Source: Polynucleobacter corsicus (GTDB taxonomy: Bacteria > Pseudomonadota > Gammaproteobacteria > Burkholderiales > Burkholderiaceae). Taken from it: DNA of 64,000 nucleotides. The position numbers were made by a program, and so were the translations under genes. The stretch lies in assembly GCF_018688255.1 (NCBI RefSeq), contig NZ_CP061314.1, forward strand, positions 1,054,001-1,118,000, in the 5' to 3' direction. This document shows, in pieces, positions 1-8,621 of this stretch (positions within the stretch are counted from its first letter, which is position 1; each line of letters opens with the position of its first letter). A model generated the notes under the pieces. The model saw only the letters and a list, made by a program, of their open reading frames with translations. It did no database searches and had not been told where the DNA came from.

Positions 1-1
1 A

Positions 2-766
2 AATTCGATATTACTTTGCTTGTTATCAAGCACTTTTGTGGTTTACGCTGCAAATAGTTCAGATTCTGATATTCCAAACGGGATTCCAGACCGGATTGTG
101 GGCGATATCGGAGCTGCCGTGTACAGCACCAATCTGAACATTGGTAGCTATGGCGCCCAATCAACGGCATTACCCTATGGATTTTTTGACTATAAGCGCT
201 TTGCAATGCGTATTGATCAGATGGCATTTAAAACTTTGCCTGTCGGATTCGGATTTCTTGAAATCGTGGGGAAAGTTGATCCCGATTCCTATAAGGTGAA
301 ATCAACCATTAACGCTCAAACAATTAACAAAGGCTATCAAGTACCTATCGGTCTTGGAACGTTTCAAGATACACCTATTGGGGCATTTTTTCTGAATGCC
401 TACCATGACTTTGGTCAGTCAAAAGGCAATCTCCTCGAGCTTAATTATTTTGGGGAGATCGAGTTAATTAGCAAAGTTACCCTCTATCCGCAAGTAGGTA
501 TGGAGCGTCAATCAGGCTCTTTTGCAAATTACTACTATGGGGTCACTCCTGAGCAGGCGCAAGCTACTGGATATCGAGCGTATACAGCTTCTAGTTCAAA
601 TAACCCATTGGCAGGATTTTTGCTTGAAATTCCAGTAGTAGATGATTGGTACGTCAATTTATACGTAAAACGAAAATGGCTAGGTTCTGGAGTTAATAAC
701 AGCCCGGTTCTAACTCGCTCGTTTCAAGATACGATGTTTATGGCACTTGCTTATCGTTTTAAGTAA
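2..766 (+). CDS. MipA/OmpV family outer membrane protein (5' end cut by window edge)
   Basis: The reading frame is already open at the left edge and starts inside a signal peptide (hydrophobic ILLCLLSSTFVVYA followed by a polar mature start), so the true start lies outside the window. The mature part has alternating short strands rich in aromatic and glycine residues, a YYGVTPEQA-type loop and a C-terminal ALAYRFK ending in an aromatic-basic pair, as in outer membrane beta-barrels. These points resemble the MipA/OmpV family, whose members are barrel proteins, some acting as scaffolds for murein-synthesising enzymes. The role here is unknown. The gene converges with the M48 protease gene with 12 bases between the stops and no visible terminator. 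Confidence 0.75.
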   Translation, partial: NSILLCLLSSTFVVYAANSSDSDIPNGIPDRIVGDIGAAVYSTNLNIGSYGAQSTALPYGFFDYKRFAMRIDQMAFKTLPVGFGFLEIVGKVDPDSYKVKSTINAQTINKGYQVPIGLGTFQDTPIGAFFLNAYHDFGQSKGNLLELNYFGEIELISKVTLYPQVGMERQSGSFANYYYGVTPEQAQATGYRAYTASSSNNPLAGFLLEIPVVDDWYVNLYVKRKWLGSGVNNSPVLTRSFQDTMFMALAYRFK

Positions 767-778
767 TTTATTAAGGCT

Positions 779-1597
779 TTACTTTGTGAGCCCTGGTTTT
801 GGTGCCACTTTGTACAGAGGCTCAACTGCCGGCATTAGCGCAGTTAATTGTTCGATTCGGGTTTCACCAGAAGGGTGGGTGGATAAGAATTCTGGAGAGC
901 TACTACCTTTGGTTGCCTTCAGCATTTTTTGCCAAACGCTAATTGCGCCCATAGGGTTGTATCCCGCTCTTGCTGCAAGCTCCAATCCAATGGCATCGGC
1001 TTCTGATTCATTCTCTCTCGAGTTTGGCAAAATGATTGCATATTGAGCAACCTGGTTTGCAGCGCCCACTGCGGAACCATAGGGGCCAGCTACGACCATC
1101 GCAATGTTCACCAATACGTTTTGTGCAACAGCTTGAGATACGCGCTCTCGCCCATGCTCTCTTAGGGCATGGGCAATTTCATGGCCCATGATGGCTGCAA
1201 TTTCATCATTATTTAAATTCAGTTGATCAATAATTCCGGTGTAGAAAGTGATCTTTCCGCCGGGTGCGCAGGTAGCATTCAAAACGGGAGCATCAATAAG
1301 AGTGAGCCGCCAGTCCCATTGCTTAGTGTCGTCTCGGAATGCCTCAGTCTGTGGGATCAGCCTATTTGCAATGAATTTCAATCGCTCATAAGCAGGGCCA
1401 GAAGTGACGAGTATATTTTTCTCTTTTGCTTTTTGATTCTGCTCGTTATAACTTGCCGCAGAAAGCCGATTGACCTCTTCAGAAGAAGCCATCATAAATT
1501 GTGATCGGTTAACTCCGACCGCTCCCGAGCGGGTAGTGCTCGCGCACGCAGAGAGTAAAGAAACAAGTGCAAGGATCCAAAAGGTGCGAATGCTCAA
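779..1597 (-). CDS. M48 family metallopeptidase, lipoprotein
   Basis: A 272-residue zinc protease, probably anchored in the cell envelope. A lipobox LSAC places the lipidated cysteine at residue 18. The catalytic zinc motif HEIAH is at residues 139-143, followed by the NESEAD segment at about 196-201 that supplies the third zinc ligand and is typical of the family. The C-terminal part carries the STHPS motif (around residue 240) of the YcaL/LoiP/BepA group, which degrade misfolded outer membrane proteins. The exact substrate cannot be told from sequence. It lies just downstream of an exported protein of unknown function on the same strand, about 35 bases away. Confidence 0.9.
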   Translation of the reverse strand: MSIRTFWILALVSLLSACASTTRSGAVGVNRSQFMMASSEEVNRLSAASYNEQNQKAKEKNILVTSGPAYERLKFIANRLIPQTEAFRDDTKQWDWRLTLIDAPVLNATCAPGGKITFYTGIIDQLNLNNDEIAAIMGHEIAHALREHGRERVSQAVAQNVLVNIAMVVAGPYGSAVGAANQVAQYAIILPNSRENESEADAIGLELAARAGYNPMGAISVWQKMLKATKGSSSPEFLSTHPSGETRIEQLTALMPAVEPLYKVAPKPGLTK

Positions 1598-1632
1598 ATC
1601 AAATCCTTGCTAATACCCGCGCTCTATTTAAC

Positions 1633-2229
1633 TTACTTCTTCTTTGGAGGCGTAATAGACGCAGCCATCGCATCAAAGTAAATCACTCGAACCTGCTCAC
1701 CAACATTGACATCTGCTAACAGCTGCGAGTTCTTAACGGTAACAACAGTGATCTTGCCACTTGGACCTTTAACCGATACTAATTTCTTAGCGCGATCTAC
1801 AGCTACGATATCGGCAATGATGGTCGTGGTGTTGGTAATGGTACGAGTTGGCTTTTCGCCTAGCTTAGAAGCTAGTTCTGATGAAGTCTCCACCTTGCTA
1901 CGAATACCATCACTCTTAGTCTTAATCAATTCAATTGCAACAGCAAGTTCATAGGTCACATTGAGTCGGTCACCCACTTTAATCTGATCAAAACTCTTAA
2001 TTTCAGGACCAGCAATAAACTTGGATTCACCATCGTTGTTTTTAAAGAAAATCGTACGTGTTTTCTTATCAATCTTCGTAACAGTACCTTCGTACAATTG
2101 GAAAATATTGTCAGTAACGGCTGCGTCTACCACTACAGCATTAGCAGCAGGTGCTTGAGCCATTACAAATGCTGGACTAGCCAACATTGTTACTGCTACT
2201 AGGGAGATTTGGGCGATTTTAATTTTCAT
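1633..2229 (-). CDS. Exported protein of unknown function
   Basis: I do not recognise a named family. The first 26 residues form a Sec signal peptide ending AQA. The mature part has two short beta-rich segments of similar layout: around residues 45-85 (YEGTVTKIDKKTRTIFF, then GDRLNVTY) and around 138-185 (IIADIVAVDRAKKLVSV, then GEQVRVIYF). This looks like an internal duplication of an OB- or DUF5666-like fold, but that is inference. The protein ends with the basic tail PPKKK. It is probably periplasmic. It sits upstream of the M48 protease on the same strand, so co-transcription is possible. Confidence 0.7.
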   Translation of the reverse strand: MKIKIAQISLVAVTMLASPAFVMAQAPAANAVVVDAAVTDNIFQLYEGTVTKIDKKTRTIFFKNNDGESKFIAGPEIKSFDQIKVGDRLNVTYELAVAIELIKTKSDGIRSKVETSSELASKLGEKPTRTITNTTTIIADIVAVDRAKKLVSVKGPSGKITVVTVKNSQLLADVNVGEQVRVIYFDAMAASITPPKKK

Positions 2230-2374
2230 AACTTTCCTTAATATTGAGTATCTACAGTGATATTAGCGTATTTCAATTGCAAAATTCTGTTAGTAAGGTC
2301 ACAGAAGAGTAGGGTGGCGGTTCAATAGAAAGCAGTTAGCACTTTATGCAAAGAGATCGGTTGGGATGCCCAGC

Positions 2375-3280
2375 TTAAAGTCGCTCCCACCAGTTCCCAG
2401 AAAAGTGGCATTGCAACCAGTCGATGCACTGACTCACCTTGCCCGGCACTAAACGAGGCGATGAAAAGACAGCGTGGATTTCCTGGGAGGGCAGACTCCA
2501 TTCAGTCAATATCGGTTGCAGGGTGCCTTTATTAATCGAGTGATAAGCGACGTACCAAGGAATAGTAGCCAAACCCATGTTCCCGATGGTTGCAGCGAGC
2601 AAAGCAGATAAGTTATTAGAGTACAACGGGCCCTTAACAGGTATTGAGATCGTCTCCCCATCACCTCCACTAAAGTGCCAACGGTGATTATCCTGAACTG
2701 AGCTATATATTAGGGCCTGATGTGACGCCAAATCTTCTGGATGACTTGGAGTGCCGTGCTGCCTCAAGTAATCTGGACTAGCCACCAATACCCATGGATT
2801 TAAGCCCAAATAGCGCGAGCCCAGAGAGGAGTCTGCGAGGCGACCCATGCGGATCGCAAGATCGACGCCACTTTCAACCAAATTGACAAATTGATCCTCA
2901 AGACTCAGATGTATCTCTAGTTTCGGGTTCTGACTCATGAACTGAAGTACTAGCGGGGTCAATATACGGCGCCCAAAGGCAACGGAAGAGCTAATGATCA
3001 ATTTCCCCTGCGTCTCGCCTTGCAGTAGGGCGGCCAGATTATCTGCCTCCTCAAGTTCTCTAGAAATAATCTTGCATTTTTCATAGTAAATCGCGCCAAT
3101 TTCAGTTGGTGTAACCCCTCTTGTGCTGCGGTGCAATAAAAGAGAGCCAAGACGCTTTTCTAAAAAGGCGATGTGCTTCGTTGCGGTGGGCTGAGTAATG
3201 CCCAGGCTGGCTGCAGCCTTGCTAAATGAGCCGGTTTCTACGACTCGGACAAAAAGAGCTATTCCCTGAATACGATCCAT
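2375..3280 (-). CDS. LysR-family transcriptional regulator
   Basis: A 301-residue regulator with the family's usual length. Residues 1-60 form the winged helix-turn-helix (GSFSKAAASLGITQPTATKHIAFLE), followed by a linker helix and a two-lobed effector domain from about residue 90 (GKLIISSSVAFGRRILTPLV). It belongs to the large CrgA/AaeR-like group. It is divergent from gcl, so it most likely controls the glyoxylate genes; the effector is unknown (glyoxylate or a related C2/C3 acid is a guess). A perfect inverted repeat with the LysR T-N11-A layout lies in the intergenic region at 3311-3325. Confidence 0.92.
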   Translation of the reverse strand: MDRIQGIALFVRVVETGSFSKAAASLGITQPTATKHIAFLEKRLGSLLLHRSTRGVTPTEIGAIYYEKCKIISRELEEADNLAALLQGETQGKLIISSSVAFGRRILTPLVLQFMSQNPKLEIHLSLEDQFVNLVESGVDLAIRMGRLADSSLGSRYLGLNPWVLVASPDYLRQHGTPSHPEDLASHQALIYSSVQDNHRWHFSGGDGETISIPVKGPLYSNNLSALLAATIGNMGLATIPWYVAYHSINKGTLQPILTEWSLPSQEIHAVFSSPRLVPGKVSQCIDWLQCHFSGNWWERL

Positions 3281-3310
3281 TGATGAATTCTAACTCGATT
3301 TTGTTAGGGT

Positions 3311-3325
3311 ATTCCATTTTGGAAT
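3311..3325. promoter_or_regulatory. Candidate LysR operator between the regulator gene and gcl
   Basis: The bases ATTCCA-TTT-TGGAAT form a perfect 15-bp inverted repeat that fits T-N11-A, the layout LysR proteins bind. It lies 30 bases from the regulator start and 84 bases before gcl, where one protein could repress its own gene and activate gcl. A TATGAT hexamer at 3332-3337 could be a -10 box for gcl; no good -35 is seen, which fits an activated promoter. Confidence 0.5.
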
Positions 3326-3408
3326 AGCACATATGATGGCTAATGGCATTCTCATTTCATCTTTAAGTGTTGATGATGTAACCATTCTTAAACAGCAAGG
3401 GAAACATC

Positions 3409-5199
3409 ATGGCCAAAATGAAAGCCGCAATGGCAGCAGTTCTAGTAATGGAAAAAGAAGGTATCACCACTGCATTTGGTGTTCCTGGAGCTGCCATTAA
3501 TCCACTTTACGCACAGTTACGCGAACGTCAGTCAATTACACATATCCTAGCCCGACATGTTGAAGGCGCTTCACACATGGCTGAAGGTTACACAAGAGCT
3601 AAAGCAGGCAACATTGGTGTTTGTATCGGTACTTCTGGCCCAGCTGGTACTGACATGATTACAGGACTGTATTCCGCAAGTGCTGACTCTATTCCTATTC
3701 TTTGCATTACTGGACAAGCTCCGCGTGCCCGTCTTTACAAGGAAGATTTTCAGGCTGTTGATATCGAGACGATTTCTAAGCCAGTAACGAAGATGTCTGT
3801 AACAGTTCGTGAGCCTGGCTTAGTGCCACGCGTTTTCCAACAGGCATTTCATGTAATGCGTTCAGGCCGTCCCGGCCCAGTACTAATCGATTTGCCGATT
3901 GATGTTCAATTAGCTGAAATTGAATTTGATATCGATACATATGAGCCATTGCCGGTTTACAAGCCAGCAGCTAGCCGCAAGCAGATCGAAAAAGCGCTGG
4001 GAATGTTGATGTCTGCTAAAAAGCCACTGATTGTTGCTGGCGGCGGCATTATTAACGCCGATGCAGATGCACTATTGGTTGAGTTTGCAGAATTGACTGG
4101 CATTCCAGTGATCCCAACCCTCATGGGCTGGGGAACCATTCCGGATGATCACCCGTTGATGGCAGGTATGGTCGGCCTTCAAACTTCACACCGTTATGGC
4201 AATGCAACTTTGTTGGCGAGTGATCTTGTTTTGGGCATCGGTAACCGCTGGGCTAACCGTCATACAGGATCAATCGATGTGTATTGCAAAGATCGCAAGT
4301 TTATTCACGTTGATATTGAGCCAACGCAAATTGGCCGCGTATTTAATCCTGACTACGGCATTGTTTCCGATGCAAAAGCAGCCTTAGAGTTGTTTGTCGA
4401 AGTTGCTAAAGAATGGAAAGCGCAAGGCAAGTTATCTAACTACAGTGAGTGGGTTGAGCGTTGCCAGGAGCGTAAGAGCTTGATGCTACGTAAAACAAAC
4501 TTTGATAATGTACCTATCAAGCCACAACGCGTCTATCAAGAGATGAATTCCGTATTTGGTCGCGATACTGTTTATGTATCGACTATTGGCCTATCGCAAA
4601 TTGCTGGCGGACAATTCTTGCATGTCTATGGTGCTCGTCAATGGATCAACTGCGGTCAAGCAGGCCCCCTTGGCTGGACAATTCCAGCTGCATTGGGTGC
4701 ATTGGCCTCTGATACAACAAAGACTGTAGTCGGACTTGCGGGTGATTACGACTTCCAATTCTTGATTGAAGAATTAGCAGTTGGCGCACAATTTAACTTG
4801 CCGCTAGTGATGGTCTTAGTAAATAACAGTTACCTAGGTTTAATCCGTCAAGCGCAGCGTGGTTTTGAGATGGATTATTGCGTGCAATTGGCCTTTGACA
4901 ATATCAATGTAGATGATCAAAACCTGAAGGGCTATGGCGTTGATCACGTTCAAGTTGTTGAAGGACTTGGTTGCAAAGCCATCAGAGTCTCTGATCCAAA
5001 TAAAATCAATGCTGCATTGATTGAGGCGCAGAAGATGGCCAAAGAGCATCGCGTACCTGTAGTGGTAGAGATCATTCTAGAAAAGATCACCAATATTGCG
5101 ATGGGTACCGAAATTAATAATGTGAACGAATTTGAAGATATTGATTGCCGCCATCCTGCTGGAACAGAAGGATTGGTAGCCGCCGGTCTTCTAGAGTAA
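3409..5199 (+). CDS. gcl: Glyoxylate carboligase (tartronate-semialdehyde synthase)
   Basis: A thiamine-diphosphate enzyme that joins two glyoxylates to tartronate semialdehyde and CO2, the first step of the glycerate pathway. At 596 residues it is full length and resembles the E. coli enzyme along its whole length from memory (AFGVPGAAINPLY, ILARHVEGASHMAEGY, GQAGPLGWTIPAA). Val-51 in RHVEG replaces the glutamate that activates the cofactor in most ThDP enzymes, a hallmark of Gcl. The ThDP-Mg site is in the GDYDFQFLIEELA segment. AGGGA six bases before the ATG supports the start. It is first gene of gcl-hyi-glxR and divergent from a LysR regulator. Confidence 0.97.
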   Translation: MAKMKAAMAAVLVMEKEGITTAFGVPGAAINPLYAQLRERQSITHILARHVEGASHMAEGYTRAKAGNIGVCIGTSGPAGTDMITGLYSASADSIPILCITGQAPRARLYKEDFQAVDIETISKPVTKMSVTVREPGLVPRVFQQAFHVMRSGRPGPVLIDLPIDVQLAEIEFDIDTYEPLPVYKPAASRKQIEKALGMLMSAKKPLIVAGGGIINADADALLVEFAELTGIPVIPTLMGWGTIPDDHPLMAGMVGLQTSHRYGNATLLASDLVLGIGNRWANRHTGSIDVYCKDRKFIHVDIEPTQIGRVFNPDYGIVSDAKAALELFVEVAKEWKAQGKLSNYSEWVERCQERKSLMLRKTNFDNVPIKPQRVYQEMNSVFGRDTVYVSTIGLSQIAGGQFLHVYGARQWINCGQAGPLGWTIPAALGALASDTTKTVVGLAGDYDFQFLIEELAVGAQFNLPLVMVLVNNSYLGLIRQAQRGFEMDYCVQLAFDNINVDDQNLKGYGVDHVQVVEGLGCKAIRVSDPNKINAALIEAQKMAKEHRVPVVVEIILEKITNIAMGTEINNVNEFEDIDCRHPAGTEGLVAAGLLE

Positions 5200-5261
5200 T
5201 CGCTTCATTGCCTTGAATTTACCCATGTATCATCCAGTTTGATTGTTATTAAGGAATAGGA

Positions 5262-6041
5262 ATGCCCAAGTTTGCAGCTAACCTCACGATGTTGTTCAAT
5301 GAAAAACCTTTTTTGGAGCGCTTTGCGCTAGCCAAAATTGGAGGCTTCAAAGCCGTTGAATTCCTATTTCCTTATGCTTTTGAAGTAAGTGAAATCAAAT
5401 CTGCTTTAGATAACAACGCCTTAAAGTTGATATTGCACAACTTGCCAGCTGGAGATTGGGATGCGGGGGAGAGGGGTATCGCATGTCACCCAGACCGTGT
5501 CGCTGAGTTTCGCTCTGGTGTTGCGAAGGCAATTGAGTACGCCAGTATTTTGGGTGTACCCCAACTTAACTGCTTGGCAGGAAAGACTCCCGAGGGAGTT
5601 GATCCAGCATTAGTCCACGACACCTTTGTCAGCAACCTACAGTTTGCCGCTGCTGAACTGAAGAAGTCGGGATTAAAACTATTGATTGAGCCAATCAATA
5701 CCTTTGATATCCCTGGTTTCTATCTCTCTAAAACCGCTCAAGGTATTGCAATATTGGATGCGGTTGCTGCTGATAATGCTTTTTTACAGTACGACATCTA
5801 CCATGCCCAGCGTATGGAAGGTGAGCTAGCCAATACGATACAAAAATACTTTGATCGAATTGCGCATATTCAGTTGGCAGATAATCCAGGTCGTAATGAA
5901 CCCGGTACCGGTGAAATAAATTACAGCTACTTATTTGATTTATTAACTCGACTTGGATACACAGGTTACATCGGCTGTGAATACAAGCCTTTGAAAACGA
6001 CTGAGGCTGGCCTACATTGGATGGGTCAATACGAGCAGTAA
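5262..6041 (+). CDS. hyi: Hydroxypyruvate isomerase
   Basis: A 259-residue TIM-barrel isomerase that interconverts hydroxypyruvate and tartronate semialdehyde. It carries the Hyi signatures LHNLPAGDWDAGERGIACHP (residues about 79-98), LIEPINTFDIPGF, YDIYHAQRMEGEL and GTGEINY with the metal-binding Glu, Asp and His residues. Length equals that of E. coli Hyi. The start is preceded by AAGGAA. It follows gcl after 62 bases, and glxR follows after 48 bases, an order also found in the E. coli glyoxylate cluster. Confidence 0.95.
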   Translation: MPKFAANLTMLFNEKPFLERFALAKIGGFKAVEFLFPYAFEVSEIKSALDNNALKLILHNLPAGDWDAGERGIACHPDRVAEFRSGVAKAIEYASILGVPQLNCLAGKTPEGVDPALVHDTFVSNLQFAAAELKKSGLKLLIEPINTFDIPGFYLSKTAQGIAILDAVAADNAFLQYDIYHAQRMEGELANTIQKYFDRIAHIQLADNPGRNEPGTGEINYSYLFDLLTRLGYTGYIGCEYKPLKTTEAGLHWMGQYEQ

Positions 6042-6089
6042 AAATCAATTGATCCGCATATCAATAAATTAATAATAATTTAGGAATGA

Positions 6090-6989
6090 ATGATGAGTAA
6101 GTTAAAACTAGGCTTTGTAGGTTTAGGTATTATGGGCGCGCCAATGGCAGGTCACTTGGTCGCAGCAGGTCATGAGCTTTTTATCAACACTCGCAGTAAA
6201 GTTCCTGCCGAGTTGGCCAATACCGCTGCCGTTCTTTGTGCTACACCAGCAGAAGTTGCAACTAAGGCGGACATCATTATTACGATGGTCCCAGATACTC
6301 CTGATGTAGAAAAAGTACTTTTTGGAGAGAACGGCATTGCTTCAGGTCTCAGCAAAGGCAAGATCGTTGTTGATATGAGCTCTATCTCTCCGATTTCCAC
6401 GAAAGATTTTGCGAAGCGTATCAATGATCTTGGTTGTGAATACTTAGATGCGCCTGTATCTGGCGGTCAATTAGGTGCAAAGGGTGCAAGCCTCACCATT
6501 ATGGTTGGTGGTAAGCAAGCCATCTTTGACAAGGTCAAACCTGTATTTGATTTGATGGGAAAAAATATTACTTTAGTTGGTGATAATGGCGCCGGCCAAG
6601 TTACTAAAGTTGCCAATCAAATTATTGTTGCTTTAAATATCGAAGCGGTTGCAGAGGCTTTGGTATTTGCCTCTAAGGCGGGAGCTGATCCAGCAAAAGT
6701 CAGACAGGCATTAATGGGTGGCTTTGCCAGCTCAAAAATACTTGAAGTTCATGGTGAGCGCATGATCAATCGCACTTTTGATCCTGGCTTTAGGATTGAG
6801 CTTCACCAAAAGGATTTAAGTTTGGCTCTCAGCAGCGCCAAGGCTCTGGGCGTTAGTTTGCCCAATACCGCTAGCGCACAAGAATTATTTAATTCCTGTG
6901 CAGCGCACGGTGGAAAATCGTGGGATCATTCTGCCATGGTCAAAGCATTAGAAAAAATGGCTAATTTTGAAATAGGTCAAAAAAGCTAG
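6090..6989 (+). CDS. glxR: 2-hydroxy-3-oxopropionate (tartronate semialdehyde) reductase
   Basis: A member of the beta-hydroxyacid dehydrogenase family that reduces tartronate semialdehyde to D-glycerate with NAD(P)H. The N-terminal dinucleotide fold shows GFVGLGIMGAPMAGHL, the substrate loop shows DAPVSGGQLGAKGASL, and the catalytic lysine lies in GAGQVTKVANQI (about residue 172). Length (299) is usual. Two ATG codons in a row (6090, 6093) could start it; the second has the better distance from AGGA. A glycerate kinase is not next to it, so glycerate must be phosphorylated by a gene elsewhere. Confidence 0.94.
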   Translation: MMSKLKLGFVGLGIMGAPMAGHLVAAGHELFINTRSKVPAELANTAAVLCATPAEVATKADIIITMVPDTPDVEKVLFGENGIASGLSKGKIVVDMSSISPISTKDFAKRINDLGCEYLDAPVSGGQLGAKGASLTIMVGGKQAIFDKVKPVFDLMGKNITLVGDNGAGQVTKVANQIIVALNIEAVAEALVFASKAGADPAKVRQALMGGFASSKILEVHGERMINRTFDPGFRIELHQKDLSLALSSAKALGVSLPNTASAQELFNSCAAHGGKSWDHSAMVKALEKMANFEIGQKS

Positions 6990-6999
6990 AGGAAGAAGT

Positions 7000-7587
7000 A
7001 TGGCAGTAACCTTGGTTGTTTATTTACATGGCTTTCGGTCTTCACCAAACTCAACCAAGGCAGTAATGACTGGGGAGGCGGTGAGGGCACTTTCATCTGC
7101 AAATCATTCTTATGAATGGTATTGCCCTCAATTACTTGCGTCTCCAAAAGCAAGTCTGGAGATGGTGACTAAACATATCGGTCAAACCAAATTTGATCAC
7201 TTGGTAATCGTCGGATCCTCCTTGGGCGGTTTTTATACCAACTATCTCGCTGAAAAATATCAATGCAAAGGCATTGCCCTTAATCCTGCTGTATATGCTG
7301 CCAGAGAATTGGCGCCCCATGTTGGCATGATGACTGCCTATGACAGCGAAGAGCCATTTGACTTTAAGGCTGAGTACATCGATGAATTACGTGCCTTGCA
7401 GGTAGACCCAATAACTGATCCAGAGCGTTACTTTTTAATTGCCGCAAAAGGTGATGAGCTTTTGGACTGGAAAGAAATGGCAGCTTTTTATCCTGACGCC
7501 AAACAACTGATCCTCGAAGGTGGCGATCACGGAATTTCAGACTACGCCAATCACCTGCCAGCAGTAATCGACTTTATCAAGCATTAA
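7000..7587 (+). CDS. yqiA: YqiA/YcfP-like alpha/beta-hydrolase (esterase)
   Basis: A 195-residue alpha/beta-hydrolase. The oxyanion region is YLHGFRSSPNSTKA (residues 9-22), the nucleophilic serine lies in GSSLGGF (about 73-79) and the catalytic histidine in GGDHGISDY near the C terminus, matching the YqiA esterase family. The natural substrate is unknown in the family. It starts 10 bases after glxR with GAGGAAG before the ATG, so it is probably read in the same transcript, although nothing links the esterase to glyoxylate use. Confidence 0.85.
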   Translation: MAVTLVVYLHGFRSSPNSTKAVMTGEAVRALSSANHSYEWYCPQLLASPKASLEMVTKHIGQTKFDHLVIVGSSLGGFYTNYLAEKYQCKGIALNPAVYAARELAPHVGMMTAYDSEEPFDFKAEYIDELRALQVDPITDPERYFLIAAKGDELLDWKEMAAFYPDAKQLILEGGDHGISDYANHLPAVIDFIKH

Positions 7588-7594
7588 TTTCTTG

Positions 7595-8596
7595 ATGGAT
7601 GCAATCGGCAATCGGCTTCAGTTTCTGCCAAAAAAATCCCTGTGGATTCTGACTTCTGCAATTTTTCTTTCGCTTTTGGGGCACCTGATTTTATTCTTTG
7701 GGTTTCCATTTTTCTCTTTTGGTAGTGCACCGCCCATTGCCGAAGATCTCATCATCAAAACAGAGTTACGGGTCGAGCCCCCAAAGAAAATACAGATGAC
7801 TGCGGCGCCAAAGAAAAAAGCGCCGCCCAGGGAAACTAAGGCCGTCTCAGCGGACCCTTTATCAGATCGGGGAAAAGGAGAGCAGGGTGCATTGGGCAAT
7901 CAATCTGGGCAGACATTTCGGCTTCCTGAGTCCGGCACGTATTATTTTGATGCCTATGTTGATGGCCAACTCATTCAAGCCGCTCAACTGGACTGGATCA
8001 CTGAGGGCAATAATTACAGGTTGCACATCAACATACCCTACGCCATTGTCGGTCCCTTTGTTTTTGAATCCAGGGGCTCTGTTGATGCCTATGGCATAGC
8101 TCCATCCATATACTGGACACAGCGCGGCACAAAACCACCGCGCTATTCCCGTTTTGATCGTGATCAGAGCGGAGCAGGGAAGATGTACTTCTCTGAAAAG
8201 CCAGAATTCACACCCGATCTATTACCAGGTACTCAAGATCGATTTAGCCTACTTTTTCAACTGGCCTCTTTACTCAATGGCAGTGACAAGATCGATGAGA
8301 CTGGCAGTATCCGAAGTATTCCTGTGGTGGACTACGACACTCTTGAGATGTGGCAATTTAAAAGCTATGGCGAGAAAGAATCAGAGGATATTCCAAGTCT
8401 AGGCAAAGGGATTAATCGCCATTACGCTCTGATGCAACGGGAAAGTAGTCCTTACAAGCGCCAGGTCGATATCTGGCTGGCGAGAGACCTAGATTGGTTA
8501 CCCGGCAGAATGCGCTCTCTGGAGTCCAATGGACGCATCTTGGAGCTCGTATTCAAGCAAAGGGCGCCCATTGATAAATCCAAGCTAGTTGAATAA
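7595..8596 (+). CDS. DUF3108 domain-containing protein
   Basis: A 333-residue envelope protein. A single N-terminal membrane helix (about residues 17-38) is followed by a proline- and lysine-rich linker (about 60-90, with PPKKIQMTAAPKKKAPP), then a DUF3108-type beta-rich domain (FRLPESGTYYFDAYVDGQ to the end). The linker is like those that span the periplasm in TonB. Function is unknown. A TTG three bases earlier (7592) could also start it, but the ATG at 7595 is preferred. It begins eight bases after yqiA, at the end of the gcl-hyi-glxR-yqiA run. Confidence 0.75.
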   Translation: MDAIGNRLQFLPKKSLWILTSAIFLSLLGHLILFFGFPFFSFGSAPPIAEDLIIKTELRVEPPKKIQMTAAPKKKAPPRETKAVSADPLSDRGKGEQGALGNQSGQTFRLPESGTYYFDAYVDGQLIQAAQLDWITEGNNYRLHINIPYAIVGPFVFESRGSVDAYGIAPSIYWTQRGTKPPRYSRFDRDQSGAGKMYFSEKPEFTPDLLPGTQDRFSLLFQLASLLNGSDKIDETGSIRSIPVVDYDTLEMWQFKSYGEKESEDIPSLGKGINRHYALMQRESSPYKRQVDIWLARDLDWLPGRMRSLESNGRILELVFKQRAPIDKSKLVE

Positions 8597-8621
8597 GCCC
8601 AAGGGGGCTACAGCTACTTAT

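Noticed and set aside
2230..2374. 145-base gap before the LysR gene's end
   Set aside because: I saw no tRNA, small gene or clear terminator; possible -10/-35 matches were too poor to report.
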